A stretch of 64,000 nucleotides of DNA from Flaviflexus huanghaiensis (GTDB taxonomy: Bacteria; Actinomycetota; Actinomycetes; Actinomycetales; Actinomycetaceae), in NCBI RefSeq assembly GCF_014118685.1, contig NZ_JACFAK010000003.1, forward strand, positions 140,725 to 204,724, in the 5' to 3' direction. The position numbers were made by a program, and so were the translations under genes. Of the stretch, positions 1-9,675 are shown piece after piece. The notes beneath the pieces were generated by a model. The model did not search any database and was not told the DNA's origin. It saw only the letters and a list, made by a program, of their open reading frames with translations. The first letter of the stretch is position 1, and each line of letters starts with the position of its first letter.

Positions 1-15
1 AAGGCTCATGATGTA

Positions 16-927
16 CTACCCCTGTTCCATACCGCGTTGGTCGGTCACCTGTCTTTGCTGACCAACCGAGAACGGGAGAACGGTGAGCCGCTCCTCCGTT
101 CTCATCTGCCTCCGCATCGTCTCCGCTGCCGCCTGGAAATCTGCTGCCTCTCGTAGCGCGAGGGTGGTGGTGATGAAGGCGTTCGGGTCGGTTCCGATAG
201 GCGGTGCTGGCGCCGTGAACGGTTCGAGGGCGGCGGCGAGATCACGCCCGCGCTCCTGCCGACGCTCCGGCGTCATCGCCTTCGCATTGCGCAGGTAATC
301 ACGTGCGGCTATCGACAGCTGACCGGGCAGGGGGCTGACAATCGCCACCCGTGCCCACCGATCAAGGTCAGGATGGACGCGGAGCGGTTGGGGACCGCGA
401 TAGCGGCGCGGCCACGTCACAACGATGGTGCCAGCGAGCAGGTCGCCGGTGCGCTGAGACCGGGCCGTGGAGGCGATGGCGAAGGATCCGAGCGCGCCGA
501 GGGTGAGATAAATGTCGAAGAGTCCCGCAACGGCACGCGTGAGTGCATGCCTCATCGTGATCGTGCCGCCGTCATACCGGACCGTGCGTGTGCTCGTCAG
601 GAGCCGGCCAAGCGACGAGCCGTGCGTCAGCCATTGGGCGAGGAACGGCAAGCCGACTGCCCACACCATGAGGATTGTCGTAATCCACGTCAGCGCCTGC
701 GCCACATTCTCCGGCTCCCACACGCGCTGTGCCACGTACCACACGATTCCGCCGATGACGAGGTAGACCGTGTAGTCGACGAGGGCGGACATGATTCTCG
801 TGCCGAGCGCGACGGTCGGCAGGACAAGGCCGACACCCTCGCCCGTGATGATGTCCGTCCGCTCATCGACCGGCGCCGATGTGCTGCCCGCTTCGCGGTA
901 GCGAACATCGGCTGTCTCTTTCGTCAT
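16..927 (-). CDS. RDD family integral membrane protein
   Basis: A 303-residue membrane protein. Residues from about 30 to 155 hold hydrophobic stretches and the RDD signature: an Arg at the end of the first segment (LGTRIMSALVDY) and the Asp pairs of the later segments. The C-terminal 120 residues are soluble and charged. RDD proteins are a broad family of mostly unknown or transport-related function. The start at 927 was chosen because the ATG lies 6 nt after a TACTGT box and no ribosome binding site is visible. Upstream in-frame starts would run into the divergent gene. It faces the SpoIIM-like gene, a pairing common in actinobacteria beside MoxR/DUF58 genes. Confidence 0.85.
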   Translation of the reverse strand: MTKETADVRYREAGSTSAPVDERTDIITGEGVGLVLPTVALGTRIMSALVDYTVYLVIGGIVWYVAQRVWEPENVAQALTWITTILMVWAVGLPFLAQWLTHGSSLGRLLTSTRTVRYDGGTITMRHALTRAVAGLFDIYLTLGALGSFAIASTARSQRTGDLLAGTIVVTWPRRYRGPQPLRVHPDLDRWARVAIVSPLPGQLSIAARDYLRNAKAMTPERRQERGRDLAAALEPFTAPAPPIGTDPNAFITTTLALREAADFQAAAETMRRQMRTEERLTVLPFSVGQQRQVTDQRGMEQG

Positions 928-933
928 GACACC

Positions 934-939
934 ACAGTA
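934..939 (-). promoter_or_regulatory. Predicted -10 box of a leaderless transcript (RDD gene)
   Basis: TACTGT on the minus strand ends exactly 6 nt before the ATG at 927. No purine-rich ribosome binding site precedes the ATG, so transcription probably starts at or next to the start codon. Confidence 0.5.
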
Positions 940-984
940 GCGACTCCCGCGCCCGGGAGGCCGCGTACATGCGAGACTGGGGCA

Positions 985-1977
985 ATGGATGCCAATGCCT
1001 TCGCCCTCGCACACCAGCATGAATGGGACAGGCTCCGCCACCTGACGAAGCGGCGGTCTCTCAGCGGCCCCGAAACTGACGAATTCATCCGTCTCTACCA
1101 GCGCACGGCAACCCATCTCGCGACGATCAGGACGAGTAGTCCGGATCCAAACCTTGTCTTGAGGCTCTCACAGCTCCTATCCGCGGCACGTGCCGAACTC
1201 AGCGGTGAGCGCGTCCTCACTCGTAGCGCAGTCGCCACGTTTTTCCGTATGACCCTTCCGCTCGCGTTCTACCGGGTGAGGTGGTGGACGGTCGGGGTCA
1301 TGGTTGCGTTCCTCCTCATCGCGACAACGACCGCGATATATACGGCGACAATCCCGCAGGTCCTCGGGATGCTCGGCGGTGAGCAGGAATTGAGTCAGTA
1401 CGCGAACGAGGCGTTTGCCGCCTACTATTCCGAATTCCCGTCGGCAGACTTCGCAGGGCAGGTGTGGACGAACAACGCCCGCATTGCCGTCCAGGCCATC
1501 GCCGGTGGCATCACCGGAGTCGTCCCCGCCTTCGTTCTCTACGAGAACGCGGCCGCCATCGGCGCTTCGGCCGCGATCATGCACGATCAGGACGGCCTCG
1601 GCGTGTTCTTCCAGCTCATCCTCCCGCACGGGCAACTGGAGCTCACCGCGATCTTCATCGCCGCCGGTGCCGGGTTGTCCCTGTTCTGGGCGATGGTTTC
1701 GCCGGGCTCGCGCACACGGGCACAGGCTCTCGCACAGGAAGGACGAACCACCGTCATCGTCGCCGTCGGTCTTGTCCTCATCCTCGCCGTTTCCGGCGCG
1801 ATCGAAGGATTTGTCACACCCTCAGACCTGCCGTGGGTCGTTAAGATCCTCATCGGCACAATCGCGCTCGCGGCCTACTGGGTCTACACGATCTGGGGCG
1901 GCAGGTGGGCGCTCGCACATGGTGGGTCCGCGGACCTCAGCGAGGAAGATGCGGGTTACTCCGTCCCGGTCGCATGA
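985..1977 (+). CDS. SpoIIM-like (DUF95) membrane protein
   Basis: A 330-residue protein of the stage II sporulation protein M / DUF95 family. A roughly 95-residue soluble N-terminus rich in Arg and Glu is followed by five or six hydrophobic helices. The family core is visible from about residue 150 onward (NNARIAVQAIAGG, then a GHGQLEL-like PHGQLELTAI segment). The organism need not sporulate: in actinobacteria this family sits beside RDD, DUF58 and MoxR genes and its role is unknown. The ATG at 985 is preferred over far upstream in-frame starts, which would overlap the divergent RDD gene. The gene ends 45 nt from the convergent DUF58 gene. Confidence 0.85.
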   Translation: MDANAFALAHQHEWDRLRHLTKRRSLSGPETDEFIRLYQRTATHLATIRTSSPDPNLVLRLSQLLSAARAELSGERVLTRSAVATFFRMTLPLAFYRVRWWTVGVMVAFLLIATTTAIYTATIPQVLGMLGGEQELSQYANEAFAAYYSEFPSADFAGQVWTNNARIAVQAIAGGITGVVPAFVLYENAAAIGASAAIMHDQDGLGVFFQLILPHGQLELTAIFIAAGAGLSLFWAMVSPGSRTRAQALAQEGRTTVIVAVGLVLILAVSGAIEGFVTPSDLPWVVKILIGTIALAAYWVYTIWGGRWALAHGGSADLSEEDAGYSVPVA

Positions 1978-2022
1978 CGTTTTAAGCCGGAGGACGGCTC
2001 ACTGCTGGATAAGCCTCGCCCG

Positions 2023-3306
2023 TCAGAGTTTCCCTGCTTCTTTGAGGTCGAGATAGGTGTCGGCGACCGTGGCTGGCAGGTGGGCCGGTGGGGCGAAGAC
2101 GACGTGTGCTCCGAGGCGAGTGAGATGGTCGGCAAGGGCTCTCTCTTCGAGGAGTGCCCGGTGCGCTGCCGCTGCCTCATAAGCTGAGGCGGCGGTGCCG
2201 TCGATCTCTGTCATGTGCGCAAGCGCGGGGTCTTCGGCGACAGCAATGAGCACGGTGTGTCGGCGCAGGAGTGGAATCGCCTCGAGGAGGCCGCCCGGGA
2301 CAACACCAGAGTCGAGTGCGGTTGTGATGACAACAAGAGCGCGGTTGGACACGGTTTTCGTCACGGCGCCAGCGGCGCCGACCCAGTCTGTTTGAGCAAG
2401 GCTCGGATGGACGTCGGCAAGAGCAGTAGCGAGGGCGTGGATGGTCTCCCGCCGCCCGGGATCGACACGCACCCGCAGCCGATCATCGTGGGCAAGCACG
2501 TGTAGCCGGTCCCCGGATCGTTCCGCGAGAGCCGCGAGAAGAAGCGTCGTATCGATGCCGGAATCGAGCCTCGGCTCGTCACCGATCCGGATCGAGGCTG
2601 ACCTGCCACAATCGAGGAGTGAGATGATGCGGCGGTCCCGTTCGGGCCGCCACGTCCTCACAAGTGTCTCGCCGCGGCGCGCGCTTGAGCGCCAGTCGAT
2701 GGCGCGAACATCGTCTCCACGGACGTACTCTCGCAGGGAGTCGAACTCGGTGCCCTCGCCAGAGACGAGGAGAAGGCTCCGCCCCTCCATTTCCCGTAGC
2801 CGAGCGATCCTGCTCGGCAGGAATCGTCGCGCGCGGAACTGGGGGAGGACAGTGAGGGTCGACTCGTCGGGTTTGCTGAGCTGGCGGCCGGCGAGACCGA
2901 GGGGGCCGCGGGTACGGATAACGAGGGGACCAGCTGAGATCTTGCCTCGGCGGGAGGGCACAAGCCGGGACGTCAGGGTGATTGAGGCGCCCGGTTCGAG
3001 GCCGAAGTCGACGGTTGCGGGAGAAACACCCACCGAGGGTGGCCACCCGTTTCGCGCCGCGCCCACGAGCGGCCGTCGCCCCCCATTCGTCAGCGTAACT
3101 GTCGACTCTGCGGCGGTCCCGAGTCTCGTCGTGACGTCGGGCCGGTCACTGGAGATGTCGTTGGGGCGTCCCGCAAGGAGCCAGTCGAGACCGCTGAGGG
3201 CCGCAACGGCTACGATGACAATGACGGGCCACAGCCAGTCGCCACTCACAAGCCCAGCTGGTACCGCGAGGCTGGAGAGGACCGCCGACCTGGTCGTGAC
3301 ATGCAT
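2023..3306 (-). CDS. DUF58 domain protein
   Basis: 427 residues. Two N-terminal hydrophobic segments (about 8-45) precede a beta-rich region and the DUF58 signature at roughly 187-212, where a REYVRGDD block is followed by R-x-I-D-W and a second Arg-rich strand. A von Willebrand factor A-like C-terminal half follows. DUF58 proteins are paired with MoxR AAA ATPases throughout bacteria and are thought to be their membrane-linked VWA-type partners. The start codon overlaps the stop of the MoxR gene (ATGA), so the two are probably translationally coupled. This is the last gene of the five-gene minus-strand operon. Confidence 0.9.
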   Translation of the reverse strand: MHVTTRSAVLSSLAVPAGLVSGDWLWPVIVIVAVAALSGLDWLLAGRPNDISSDRPDVTTRLGTAAESTVTLTNGGRRPLVGAARNGWPPSVGVSPATVDFGLEPGASITLTSRLVPSRRGKISAGPLVIRTRGPLGLAGRQLSKPDESTLTVLPQFRARRFLPSRIARLREMEGRSLLLVSGEGTEFDSLREYVRGDDVRAIDWRSSARRGETLVRTWRPERDRRIISLLDCGRSASIRIGDEPRLDSGIDTTLLLAALAERSGDRLHVLAHDDRLRVRVDPGRRETIHALATALADVHPSLAQTDWVGAAGAVTKTVSNRALVVITTALDSGVVPGGLLEAIPLLRRHTVLIAVAEDPALAHMTEIDGTAASAYEAAAAHRALLEERALADHLTRLGAHVVFAPPAHLPATVADTYLDLKEAGKL

Positions 3307-4298
3307 CAGCGTGGCACCGGGACCTGTGCGAGGACGTGATCGATGACGCGCTCGGTCGACATGCCGTCGAGCTCAGCCTCGGGCCGTAGCCTGACCCGAT
3401 GCGTGAGCGCCGTCAGCGTCATTGCCTTGACATCGTCCGGGGTCGCATACGTGCGGCCTGACAGCCACGCCCACGCCTGTGACGTCCGTAGCAGTGCGGT
3501 CGCGCCTCGGGGGGAGACCCCGATCTCGACCGCGGGGGCGCTTCGCGTCGACCGGACGAGGTCGACGATGTAGGCCTGGATGGCTGGATGAACGTGGATA
3601 CCCGCGATTTCCTGACGTGCCGCGAGGATCTCGGCCTCGCCGGCGGCGGGACTGATGAGGGCAAGATTGTTCGGGTCGAAGCCTGCGGCGTGGCGTCGAA
3701 CAACCTCAAGCTCCGCATCGCGCTCCGGTAGCGGGACAGTGATTTTGAGAAGGAACCGGTCGAGCTGTGCCTCCGGAAGAGGATATGTTCCCTCGTATTC
3801 GATCGGGTTCTGGGTAGCGATGACCATGAACGGGTCCGGTAGATCCCGCGGCTCGCCATCGACCGTTACCCGGTGCTCCGCCATCGCTTCAAGCAGTGCC
3901 GCCTGCGTTTTTGGCGGGGTCCGGTTGATCTCATCGGCCAGGAGTAGCTGTGTGAACACTGGCCCCGGACGGAAATCGAATGTCCCATCTCGGAAGATGA
4001 GTGAGCCCGTGAGATCGCCAGGCATGAGATCGGGAGTGAATTGCACCCTCTTCTCTTGCAGGTCGAGGCCTGCCGCGAGTGCTCGGACGAGCAGGGTTTT
4101 CGCGGTACCCGGCACGCCCTCGAGGAGGACATGACCGCCCGACAGTAGCCCGACGACAAGGCCCGCGAGGGCTTCCTCCTGGCCAATGACGGCCTTGCGG
4201 GTTTCGCCCGCGAGAGCCCCGAAGGCACGCTGGGTCGAGGTCGCACTGTCCTCTGGCTCTGGAACGGCGAGGCGGGGGCGGTATGACCGGTCATTCAT
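3306..4298 (-). CDS. MoxR-family AAA+ ATPase
   Basis: 330 residues with a complete AAA+ core: Walker A GVPGTAKT at 61-68, Walker B LLLADE at 118-123, then the MoxR-typical TQAALLEAM and [22 protein letters not shown] blocks. MoxR ATPases act as chaperone-like remodelling factors in complex maturation, usually with VWA or DUF58 partners encoded alongside. Here the partner is the overlapping downstream DUF58 gene. Its first 8 nt overlap the end of the DUF4350 gene. The substrate cannot be read from the sequence. Confidence 0.95.
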   Translation of the reverse strand: MNDRSYRPRLAVPEPEDSATSTQRAFGALAGETRKAVIGQEEALAGLVVGLLSGGHVLLEGVPGTAKTLLVRALAAGLDLQEKRVQFTPDLMPGDLTGSLIFRDGTFDFRPGPVFTQLLLADEINRTPPKTQAALLEAMAEHRVTVDGEPRDLPDPFMVIATQNPIEYEGTYPLPEAQLDRFLLKITVPLPERDAELEVVRRHAAGFDPNNLALISPAAGEAEILAARQEIAGIHVHPAIQAYIVDLVRSTRSAPAVEIGVSPRGATALLRTSQAWAWLSGRTYATPDDVKAMTLTALTHRVRLRPEAELDGMSTERVIDHVLAQVPVPR

Positions 4299-5388
4299 CG
4301 GTGAGCTCCTTTGAGAGGTCGGTGAGGGCGTTGGCCAGCGCGGCTAGCTCCGAGTCGGTGGCGGGGTCTGGTCCGTAAAGAAGATGGCGGACGTCGTGTG
4401 GAGAGCGGCCGCTGAGGTCCGACACCCGCTCGACCACCATGTCAGGGGTGGAGTCGGGAGGCAGTCCGAGGCGGCCAGTGTGACGGGCGATGGTCCCCGC
4501 ACGTAGCGCGGCACCGGCATGGGAGGTGGCCCGACCGCGCTCGTACAGTCGCGCCCTGCCCCGCGCCGCTTCTGCCGAGGGAACGACTACGGGCAACTGT
4601 TCGGAGATCAGTGGGCCGAACGGGCGGCGCACGAGGATGCCGTACCAGAGGGCGACGAGGACGAAACCGATGAGGGCACCCGTCAGGGCAGGCGGAACGG
4701 TGCTTGGTTGGTCGACTCGCTCTGTTGCGGGCATGAGCCACGCGACTGAATCCGACTGCCCGAGCGCCCGCAGTGCGATCGCCGCGTTGTCGGCTTGGGC
4801 GAGGTTTGCGTTGATGAAGAGTTCAGGTGAGGCGACGTACATGACACGGTCGCGAATGAGGATGTGACGGCCGCCGTCGATCGGGAAGCAGCCGGCGGCG
4901 CCCACACCGACCGTCATCCCCTGCGCACCGTCGATTCCGTTCAACCACCCCTGCCCACACGAGGGCGGGACAATGTCATCTGGCGATCCGGCGAAGGTCC
5001 CCAGGCTCTTGCCGAGCCACTCCTGCGTGTCCTGGCCGCTCTCGGAGACAATGATGAGCCGTTCAGTGAGCAGCTGCTCCCGATCGGTGTCCGACAGGAG
5101 CAGATGCGGGTCCCAGACGAGGATGGTACCGCCAGCATCGAGAGCGTCTGACGCTGTGTGGACGACTGTTGTCGCGATCCCACGGTCGGACAGGATGGCA
5201 CCCAGCGCTCCCGCCCCGTCCGGTGAGACGGAGTCCGGGTGCATCGTCTGCTGGTTGTTGCGGCCCGACAGCGACGATATCGCGATCGCGAGAGTGGCGA
5301 TGATGAATGCGGCGAGAAAACCGAGGAGAAACCGCAACCATAGCGGGCGTGTGCGCGGCAGGACGGCGAAGCGGGCGTCGGTGCTCAT
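4291..5388 (-). CDS. DUF4350 domain membrane protein
   Basis: 365 residues. One transmembrane helix lies at about 16-38 and a second at about 235-255. Between them is an extracytoplasmic domain of DUF4350 type ([14 protein letters not shown] followed by a strand resembling a glutamine-amidotransferase-like Rossmann fold). The C-terminal 110 residues are cytoplasmic and Arg-rich. The ATG at 5388 was chosen because it makes an ATGA overlap with the upstream DUF4129 gene; a GTG 21 nt earlier is possible. The family has no established function and is found in the same MoxR/DUF58 operon in many actinobacteria. Confidence 0.8.
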   Translation of the reverse strand: MSTDARFAVLPRTRPLWLRFLLGFLAAFIIATLAIAISSLSGRNNQQTMHPDSVSPDGAGALGAILSDRGIATTVVHTASDALDAGGTILVWDPHLLLSDTDREQLLTERLIIVSESGQDTQEWLGKSLGTFAGSPDDIVPPSCGQGWLNGIDGAQGMTVGVGAAGCFPIDGGRHILIRDRVMYVASPELFINANLAQADNAAIALRALGQSDSVAWLMPATERVDQPSTVPPALTGALIGFVLVALWYGILVRRPFGPLISEQLPVVVPSAEAARGRARLYERGRATSHAGAALRAGTIARHTGRLGLPPDSTPDMVVERVSDLSGRSPHDVRHLLYGPDPATDSELAALANALTDLSKELTDE

Positions 5389-5999
5389 ACCGGTGCCCCT
5401 GCCCTGCACTGGTCGACAAGCCCGGCCAACATGTCCGCATCCTCCGCATCCGCCTTTTCCCCGCCGTAAAGCACGGCATCGAAGATGTGTGCGCCCGGAG
5501 CGAGGGGGAGTCCGGTCGCGGCCGTGCCCTGGACTGCCGACTCACGCGCAGTTACGCCGGGGGTGGCGACGATGAGGCCGCGGCGGTCGAGGATGCGGAT
5601 GCAGGCTCGGTAGTAGTCGACGCTCGCACTGCTGTAGTCACCCGCGCTATGCGCCCTCTTTGCGTCGCGTAGGAGGCGCTCTGCGCTGCGATCGTCGTCG
5701 AGGACGATGTCACGGTCTGCGTTCGCGCTGGTACGGGAGCGGAGCCTGCCGTAGATGATGGTGGACGCGGCGATGATGACGACAAGGATGATGAGGGTGA
5801 TCGAGCCAGTCCAGGCCGCGTCCGCGCCGAACGACACATTGAGCTTCTCAAGGATGTCGAGGACCCAGAGACCTAGCCGCTCGATGAGGGACATGCCGGG
5901 CTCAGAATACTTCGCCTGCCGCAGCTCGTCCTCAGCCCATCGCCGAGCCTCATCCCCTTCGGGGCTGAGGTCGGCCCCCAGGGCGGGGTGGAGGATCAT
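5385..5999 (-). CDS. DUF4129 domain membrane protein
   Basis: 204 residues. A single strong transmembrane helix lies at about 63-85 (GSITLIILVVIIAASTIIYG). A soluble C-terminal DUF4129 domain follows, with the typical YRACIRILDRRGLI and TARE elements. DUF4129 often occurs near transglutaminase or MoxR/DUF58 proteins, but no enzymatic residues are evident. Both ends overlap neighbours by 4 nt (ATGA), so it belongs to one translationally coupled operon. Confidence 0.8.
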   Translation of the reverse strand: MILHPALGADLSPEGDEARRWAEDELRQAKYSEPGMSLIERLGLWVLDILEKLNVSFGADAAWTGSITLIILVVIIAASTIIYGRLRSRTSANADRDIVLDDDRSAERLLRDAKRAHSAGDYSSASVDYYRACIRILDRRGLIVATPGVTARESAVQGTAATGLPLAPGAHIFDAVLYGGEKADAEDADMLAGLVDQCRAGAPV

Positions 6000-7126
6000 T
6001 GCCTGCGGACGTCGTAGTGGAAGTTCTCCCGGACCATCCGAAGGTTGATGTAAATGACGTTTGCGACCGCCTGCGTGACCGCGATGACGACCGCCGAAAT
6101 AAGGGCACCTGTGATCGTCGAGTAGATGACGGCACCGGTTGTTGTGCCAAACCCGAGGAAGGAGAAGAGAGCGACGATGATCGACAAGACGATCGAAATG
6201 ACGATCATGAGGACGAACGCGGCGGCGAGCGTGGCGAAGACCGACCAGAACCGCCCACGTGTCAGCTGGAAGGAGCGGACGATCGCATCGATCGGCCCAC
6301 GCTGCTCGGCGACGAGCACGGGCACCGCGCAGGAGAGCCGCACCCCAAAGTAGAACATGGCGACCATGAGGACGAGGAAGAAGATGACGATGGCGCCATC
6401 GCCCGCGTCGGCCAGCGGAAACAAGAGGAGGGCGACAAGTGTAAGGGCGACGATCGCGAGGAAAGTGTAGAGGAAGTAGGCGAGAGCAAGCCTGCCCGAA
6501 TCTCGGGTGGACATTGACAGCGCCTGGCCGATCGAGATCTTCCGGCCATACACCGCGCTCATCGCCGCATTGACTGCGGTTGTGTAGATGAAGAGGGCGG
6601 CGATAAACGAGATAAGGGTTGAGAGGATGCTGACGACGGCGAATCCGGTCGTCAGCGCGAGATTGTCAATCTCTAATGGATCGATAGTCGTCAGCGAGGT
6701 CTCACCGGTGGTGAGGAGAAGGACTGTCGACAGCAACCCTGCGACGAGATAAACGATGAGGGGCAGAAGAACGAGGACCTTCGGGTTGTAGCGCACGAGA
6801 CGGATCGCTGCATCGATCTGTTCGAGGGGCGTGAGCGGATGAAGGGGGAAGGGTGCGCCGTTGAGCCCGCCGTAGGGGGCGGGCTGATAGTCGTTCGAAC
6901 CCTGTCCGAACTGCCCATATGAGGAGTACTCGCCGTACGATGGCTGATCCGTTGGGCGATTGAAATAGCCGAACGTCTGCGGATTGTTCTCGGGGCTCTG
7001 ACCGTTCTGGTTCGGTGCCTCGCCTTTCCAGCCTTGACCGTCCGACTGCTGGTCCCAGCCATCATGCGGCTGAGGGCTTCGGTCGTCGTCGTTGTGCGGA
7101 TGCCAGCGCTGGTCATCATTCGACAT
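5996..7126 (-). CDS. Polytopic membrane protein with disordered N-terminus
   Basis: 376 residues. The first 110 are rich in Gln, Asn, Pro, Gly and Tyr and look disordered. About six hydrophobic helices follow, resembling the glycerophosphodiester phosphodiesterase membrane-domain (YciC/DUF7847-like) family. No catalytic domain is attached. It is the promoter-proximal gene of the DUF4129-DUF4350-MoxR-DUF58 operon. A good ribosome binding site (GAAGGAG) lies 5-6 nt before the ATG. It faces mtrA across a 240-bp divergent region. The precise family assignment is less certain than the topology. Confidence 0.7.
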   Translation of the reverse strand: MSNDDQRWHPHNDDDRSPQPHDGWDQQSDGQGWKGEAPNQNGQSPENNPQTFGYFNRPTDQPSYGEYSSYGQFGQGSNDYQPAPYGGLNGAPFPLHPLTPLEQIDAAIRLVRYNPKVLVLLPLIVYLVAGLLSTVLLLTTGETSLTTIDPLEIDNLALTTGFAVVSILSTLISFIAALFIYTTAVNAAMSAVYGRKISIGQALSMSTRDSGRLALAYFLYTFLAIVALTLVALLLFPLADAGDGAIVIFFLVLMVAMFYFGVRLSCAVPVLVAEQRGPIDAIVRSFQLTRGRFWSVFATLAAAFVLMIVISIVLSIIVALFSFLGFGTTTGAVIYSTITGALISAVVIAVTQAVANVIYINLRMVRENFHYDVRRQ

Positions 7127-7242
7127 ATTTTTCTCCTTCGTCTGCTACAGGACCATCTTTACACAGGGTGACCTATACGCCTACGGGCGTCGCGGTTTCT
7201 CCGCGGCGCGGCGCAGACCCGAGGTTCTTCACCCATGGCAGG

Positions 7243-7271
7243 TTGACCGTTTCACCTGCTGGGACGATAGG
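7243..7271 (+). promoter_or_regulatory. Candidate sigma-70-type promoter for mtrAB-lpqB
   Basis: TTGACC at 7243-7248 and GATAGG at 7266-7271 are separated by exactly 17 nt. This predicts an untranslated leader of about 90 nt before mtrA. The opposite strand of this divergent region drives the minus-strand membrane-protein operon. Confidence 0.5.
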
Positions 7272-7366
7272 AGTCGGATCGGGCAGCGCGTGCTGTTCGG
7301 CAGGTCATATCGATACAGGCGGCCAGTGTGTCGAAAATTTCCTGCCGTTCATGTGAAACTGGTGGC

Positions 7367-8047
7367 ATGAACTCCCGCATTCTTGTCGTCGATGACGATC
7401 CGTCGATTTCGGAGATGGTTGCCATCCTCCTCGAGTCGGAGGGCTACGAGGTGACCGTCTGCGCCGACGGTCTGTCCGTGCTACCGCTGTACCGCGCCGA
7501 GAGGCCCGACCTCGTCCTCCTGGACGTTATGCTCCCAGGCCTCAACGGCGTTCAGGTCTGCACTGCGCTACGCGAAGAGTCGGACGTGCCGATTATTATG
7601 ATGAGCGCGCTGACAGACTCGGTGGATGTCATTGCAGGGCTCGAGGCGGGGGCGGACGACTATGTGACGAAGCCATTCGAGAACTCCGTCCTCATGGCCC
7701 GCATCAAGGCTCGCATGCGCAGACAGGAGCTTGAGCCCGAAATCCTCAAGGTCGCCGACCTGACGATCGACATCACCGGGCACTCCGTCACGCGTGGCGA
7801 CGAAACGCTCGCGCTCACGCCCCTGGAGTTCGACCTCCTCGTGGCCCTCGCCCGCAAGCCCCGCCAGGTGTTCTCACGTGAAGAGCTTCTGGAGCTTGTC
7901 TGGGGCTACCGCCACAGTGCGGATACGCGACTCGTCAATGTTCATGTCCAGCGGCTACGCGCCAAGGTCGAGAAGGATCCGGATAATCCGGAAGTTGTCC
8001 TAACCGTCCGCGGAGTCGGCTATCGGGCGGGTGCGGCGCGCGAGTGA
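7367..8047 (+). CDS. mtrA: Two-component response regulator MtrA
   Basis: 226 residues, OmpR/PhoB type. The receiver has an acidic cluster at 9-11, phospho-acceptor D53 in LLDVMLPG and switch Lys 102. The C-terminal winged helix contains LTPLEFDLLVALARKPRQVF and the recognition segment WGYRHSADTRLVNVHVQRLRAKVE in near identity to mycobacterial MtrA. MtrA controls cell division, cell-wall hydrolases and osmotic response in actinobacteria. The ATG at 7367 gives the usual N-terminus; the upstream in-frame ATG at 7328 adds a non-conserved tail. It overlaps mtrB by 4 nt (GTGA). Confidence 0.97.
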   Translation: MNSRILVVDDDPSISEMVAILLESEGYEVTVCADGLSVLPLYRAERPDLVLLDVMLPGLNGVQVCTALREESDVPIIMMSALTDSVDVIAGLEAGADDYVTKPFENSVLMARIKARMRRQELEPEILKVADLTIDITGHSVTRGDETLALTPLEFDLLVALARKPRQVFSREELLELVWGYRHSADTRLVNVHVQRLRAKVEKDPDNPEVVLTVRGVGYRAGAARE

Positions 8048-9675
8048 CCGATCAGGCGATAGAGGAGCGAACCGAACCCAGCAGGGGCCGGCTCCTCGCC
8101 GACCGGCTTGGCGAGCTCTGGCGCTACATCAGCCAACGGCTCGAAGTCCGCGTCACCGGCATCCTCATCACAATCGTGGCCGTCTCGGTCGCCCTCACCT
8201 TCGGTATCGCCCTGTGGCGAATCAAGGACCAGGTATACGAGGACCGGATTGACGCGATCGTTGAAGAGTTTGGCGCTGACGCGCGGGCGGCTGACCAGCG
8301 TTTTGCTGCAACTATCGGCACCAACCCGGGCAATGTCCAAGAGACGGTCAAGACGATCGTTAACTCGATGTACGACCCGTCCTCCTCCGTTGTCGGCGTC
8401 ATGCTCATGAGGAGCGCGGACCAGCCCGCCAGCAGCATTCAGATCCTTGAGCCGAGCAATGGCCCGACGGTGCTCCGCGAGAGCATCACGGACGAGATGA
8501 GGGCGCAGACAGCGAACTCTGAAGCACTTCACTGGCAGCCTGTCGCCATTCCGAACGGCACCGGCGGGCATGTTCCAGGAGTTGTGTTCGGCATCTCTGT
8601 CACGGTTCCTGGAGCGGGGGACTACGAGCTCTATTCCTTCTATTCACTTGAAAACGAGCAGCGGCTCCTCAGCCTCGTCACGACCGTCCAGGTGTCCGCT
8701 GCGGTCCTTCTTCTTGCCCTGCTCGTCGCACTCTCCGTTGTCCTTGTGCGCATGGTCCTCGTTCCCATCCGAGAAGCATCTCGCAACGCCCGAAAGATTG
8801 CGGACGGCGCATTCGAGGTGCGGATGGACGTGCGCGGCGATGACGAGCTGGCGCATCTCGCGCAGTCGTTCAACCAGATGGCGTCTTCCCTCGACGAACA
8901 ATTCACGCGGCTACAGAAGCTGTCGAAAGTGCAGCAGGATTTCGTTTCCGCGGTGTCGCACGAGCTACGTTCCCCGGTGACGACGATCCGGATGGCGGGC
9001 CAGCTCATTTACGACAAGCGCGCCGACCTACCGCCCTCACTTCAGCGCTCTGCCGAACTCATGCAACGTCAGCTCGTCAACCTCGACGCGATGCTCGCCG
9101 ACCTGCTCGAGATCTCGCGATTCGACGCTGGCGCGATGGCTCTCAACGCCCAGAACGTTGACCTCGCAGAGGTGGTGGAAAGCGTGGTTGACATGGCTGC
9201 CCCCCTCGCCCGCGAATACGAGGTCCGGGTGACAATCGACGCAATCGGCGACACCTACGCCGTTGTCGAGCAACGGCGCATCGAGCGTATTGTGCGCAAC
9301 CTCGTCGTCAACGCCATCGAGCATGCGGGCGACCGCGCGGTCCGCGTCGACGTTGTCGGTAACGAGACCGCCGTCGGTGTGCGCGTCGTCGACAACGGCA
9401 TCGGTATGAGCCAAGAGCAGGCTGACCATGTCTTCGACCGGTTCTGGCGCGCCGACGCGGCGCGCGTACGCAAGGCGGGCGGAACAGGCCTCGGGCTGAC
9501 AATCGCCCGCGAAGACGCCATCCTGCACGGCGGGGAGATCCGCGTCTGGGGTGTTCTCGGGGAAGGCTCGAGTTTCCTTCTCATCCTGCCGAGAGAACCC
9601 GGCGCGCCCTACACGGCACCGCTCGACGTCGAGGTGGACTTTGAGGAGCTCACGCTCGAGGAGGAGATGTCGTGA
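8044..9675 (+). CDS. mtrB: Sensor histidine kinase MtrB
   Basis: 543 residues with GTG start. Transmembrane helices lie at about 37-58 and 211-236, flanking an extracytoplasmic sensor domain of about 150 residues. HAMP follows at about 237-290. The HisKA H-box has H306 in VSAVSHELRSP, and the HATPase has N423 in the N-box, D450-x-G-x-G and GGTGLGL at 479-485. It phosphorylates MtrA. The gene sits between mtrA and lpqB with GTGA overlaps on both sides, the classic actinobacterial arrangement. Confidence 0.97.
   Translation: MTDQAIEERTEPSRGRLLADRLGELWRYISQRLEVRVTGILITIVAVSVALTFGIALWRIKDQVYEDRIDAIVEEFGADARAADQRFAATIGTNPGNVQETVKTIVNSMYDPSSSVVGVMLMRSADQPASSIQILEPSNGPTVLRESITDEMRAQTANSEALHWQPVAIPNGTGGHVPGVVFGISVTVPGAGDYELYSFYSLENEQRLLSLVTTVQVSAAVLLLALLVALSVVLVRMVLVPIREASRNARKIADGAFEVRMDVRGDDELAHLAQSFNQMASSLDEQFTRLQKLSKVQQDFVSAVSHELRSPVTTIRMAGQLIYDKRADLPPSLQRSAELMQRQLVNLDAMLADLLEISRFDAGAMALNAQNVDLAEVVESVVDMAAPLAREYEVRVTIDAIGDTYAVVEQRRIERIVRNLVVNAIEHAGDRAVRVDVVGNETAVGVRVVDNGIGMSQEQADHVFDRFWRADAARVRKAGGTGLGLTIAREDAILHGGEIRVWGVLGEGSSFLLILPREPGAPYTAPLDVEVDFEELTLEEEMS

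Noticed and set aside
373..984. A long open extension upstream of the SpoIIM-like gene and a frame opposite the RDD gene
   Set aside because: It is the antisense shadow of the RDD gene; no family similarity and no start signals.
5999..6517. A 172-codon plus-strand frame rich in Asp, Glu and Arg
   Set aside because: Highly charged, repetitive translation opposite a clear membrane-protein gene; an artefact of GC-rich codon structure.
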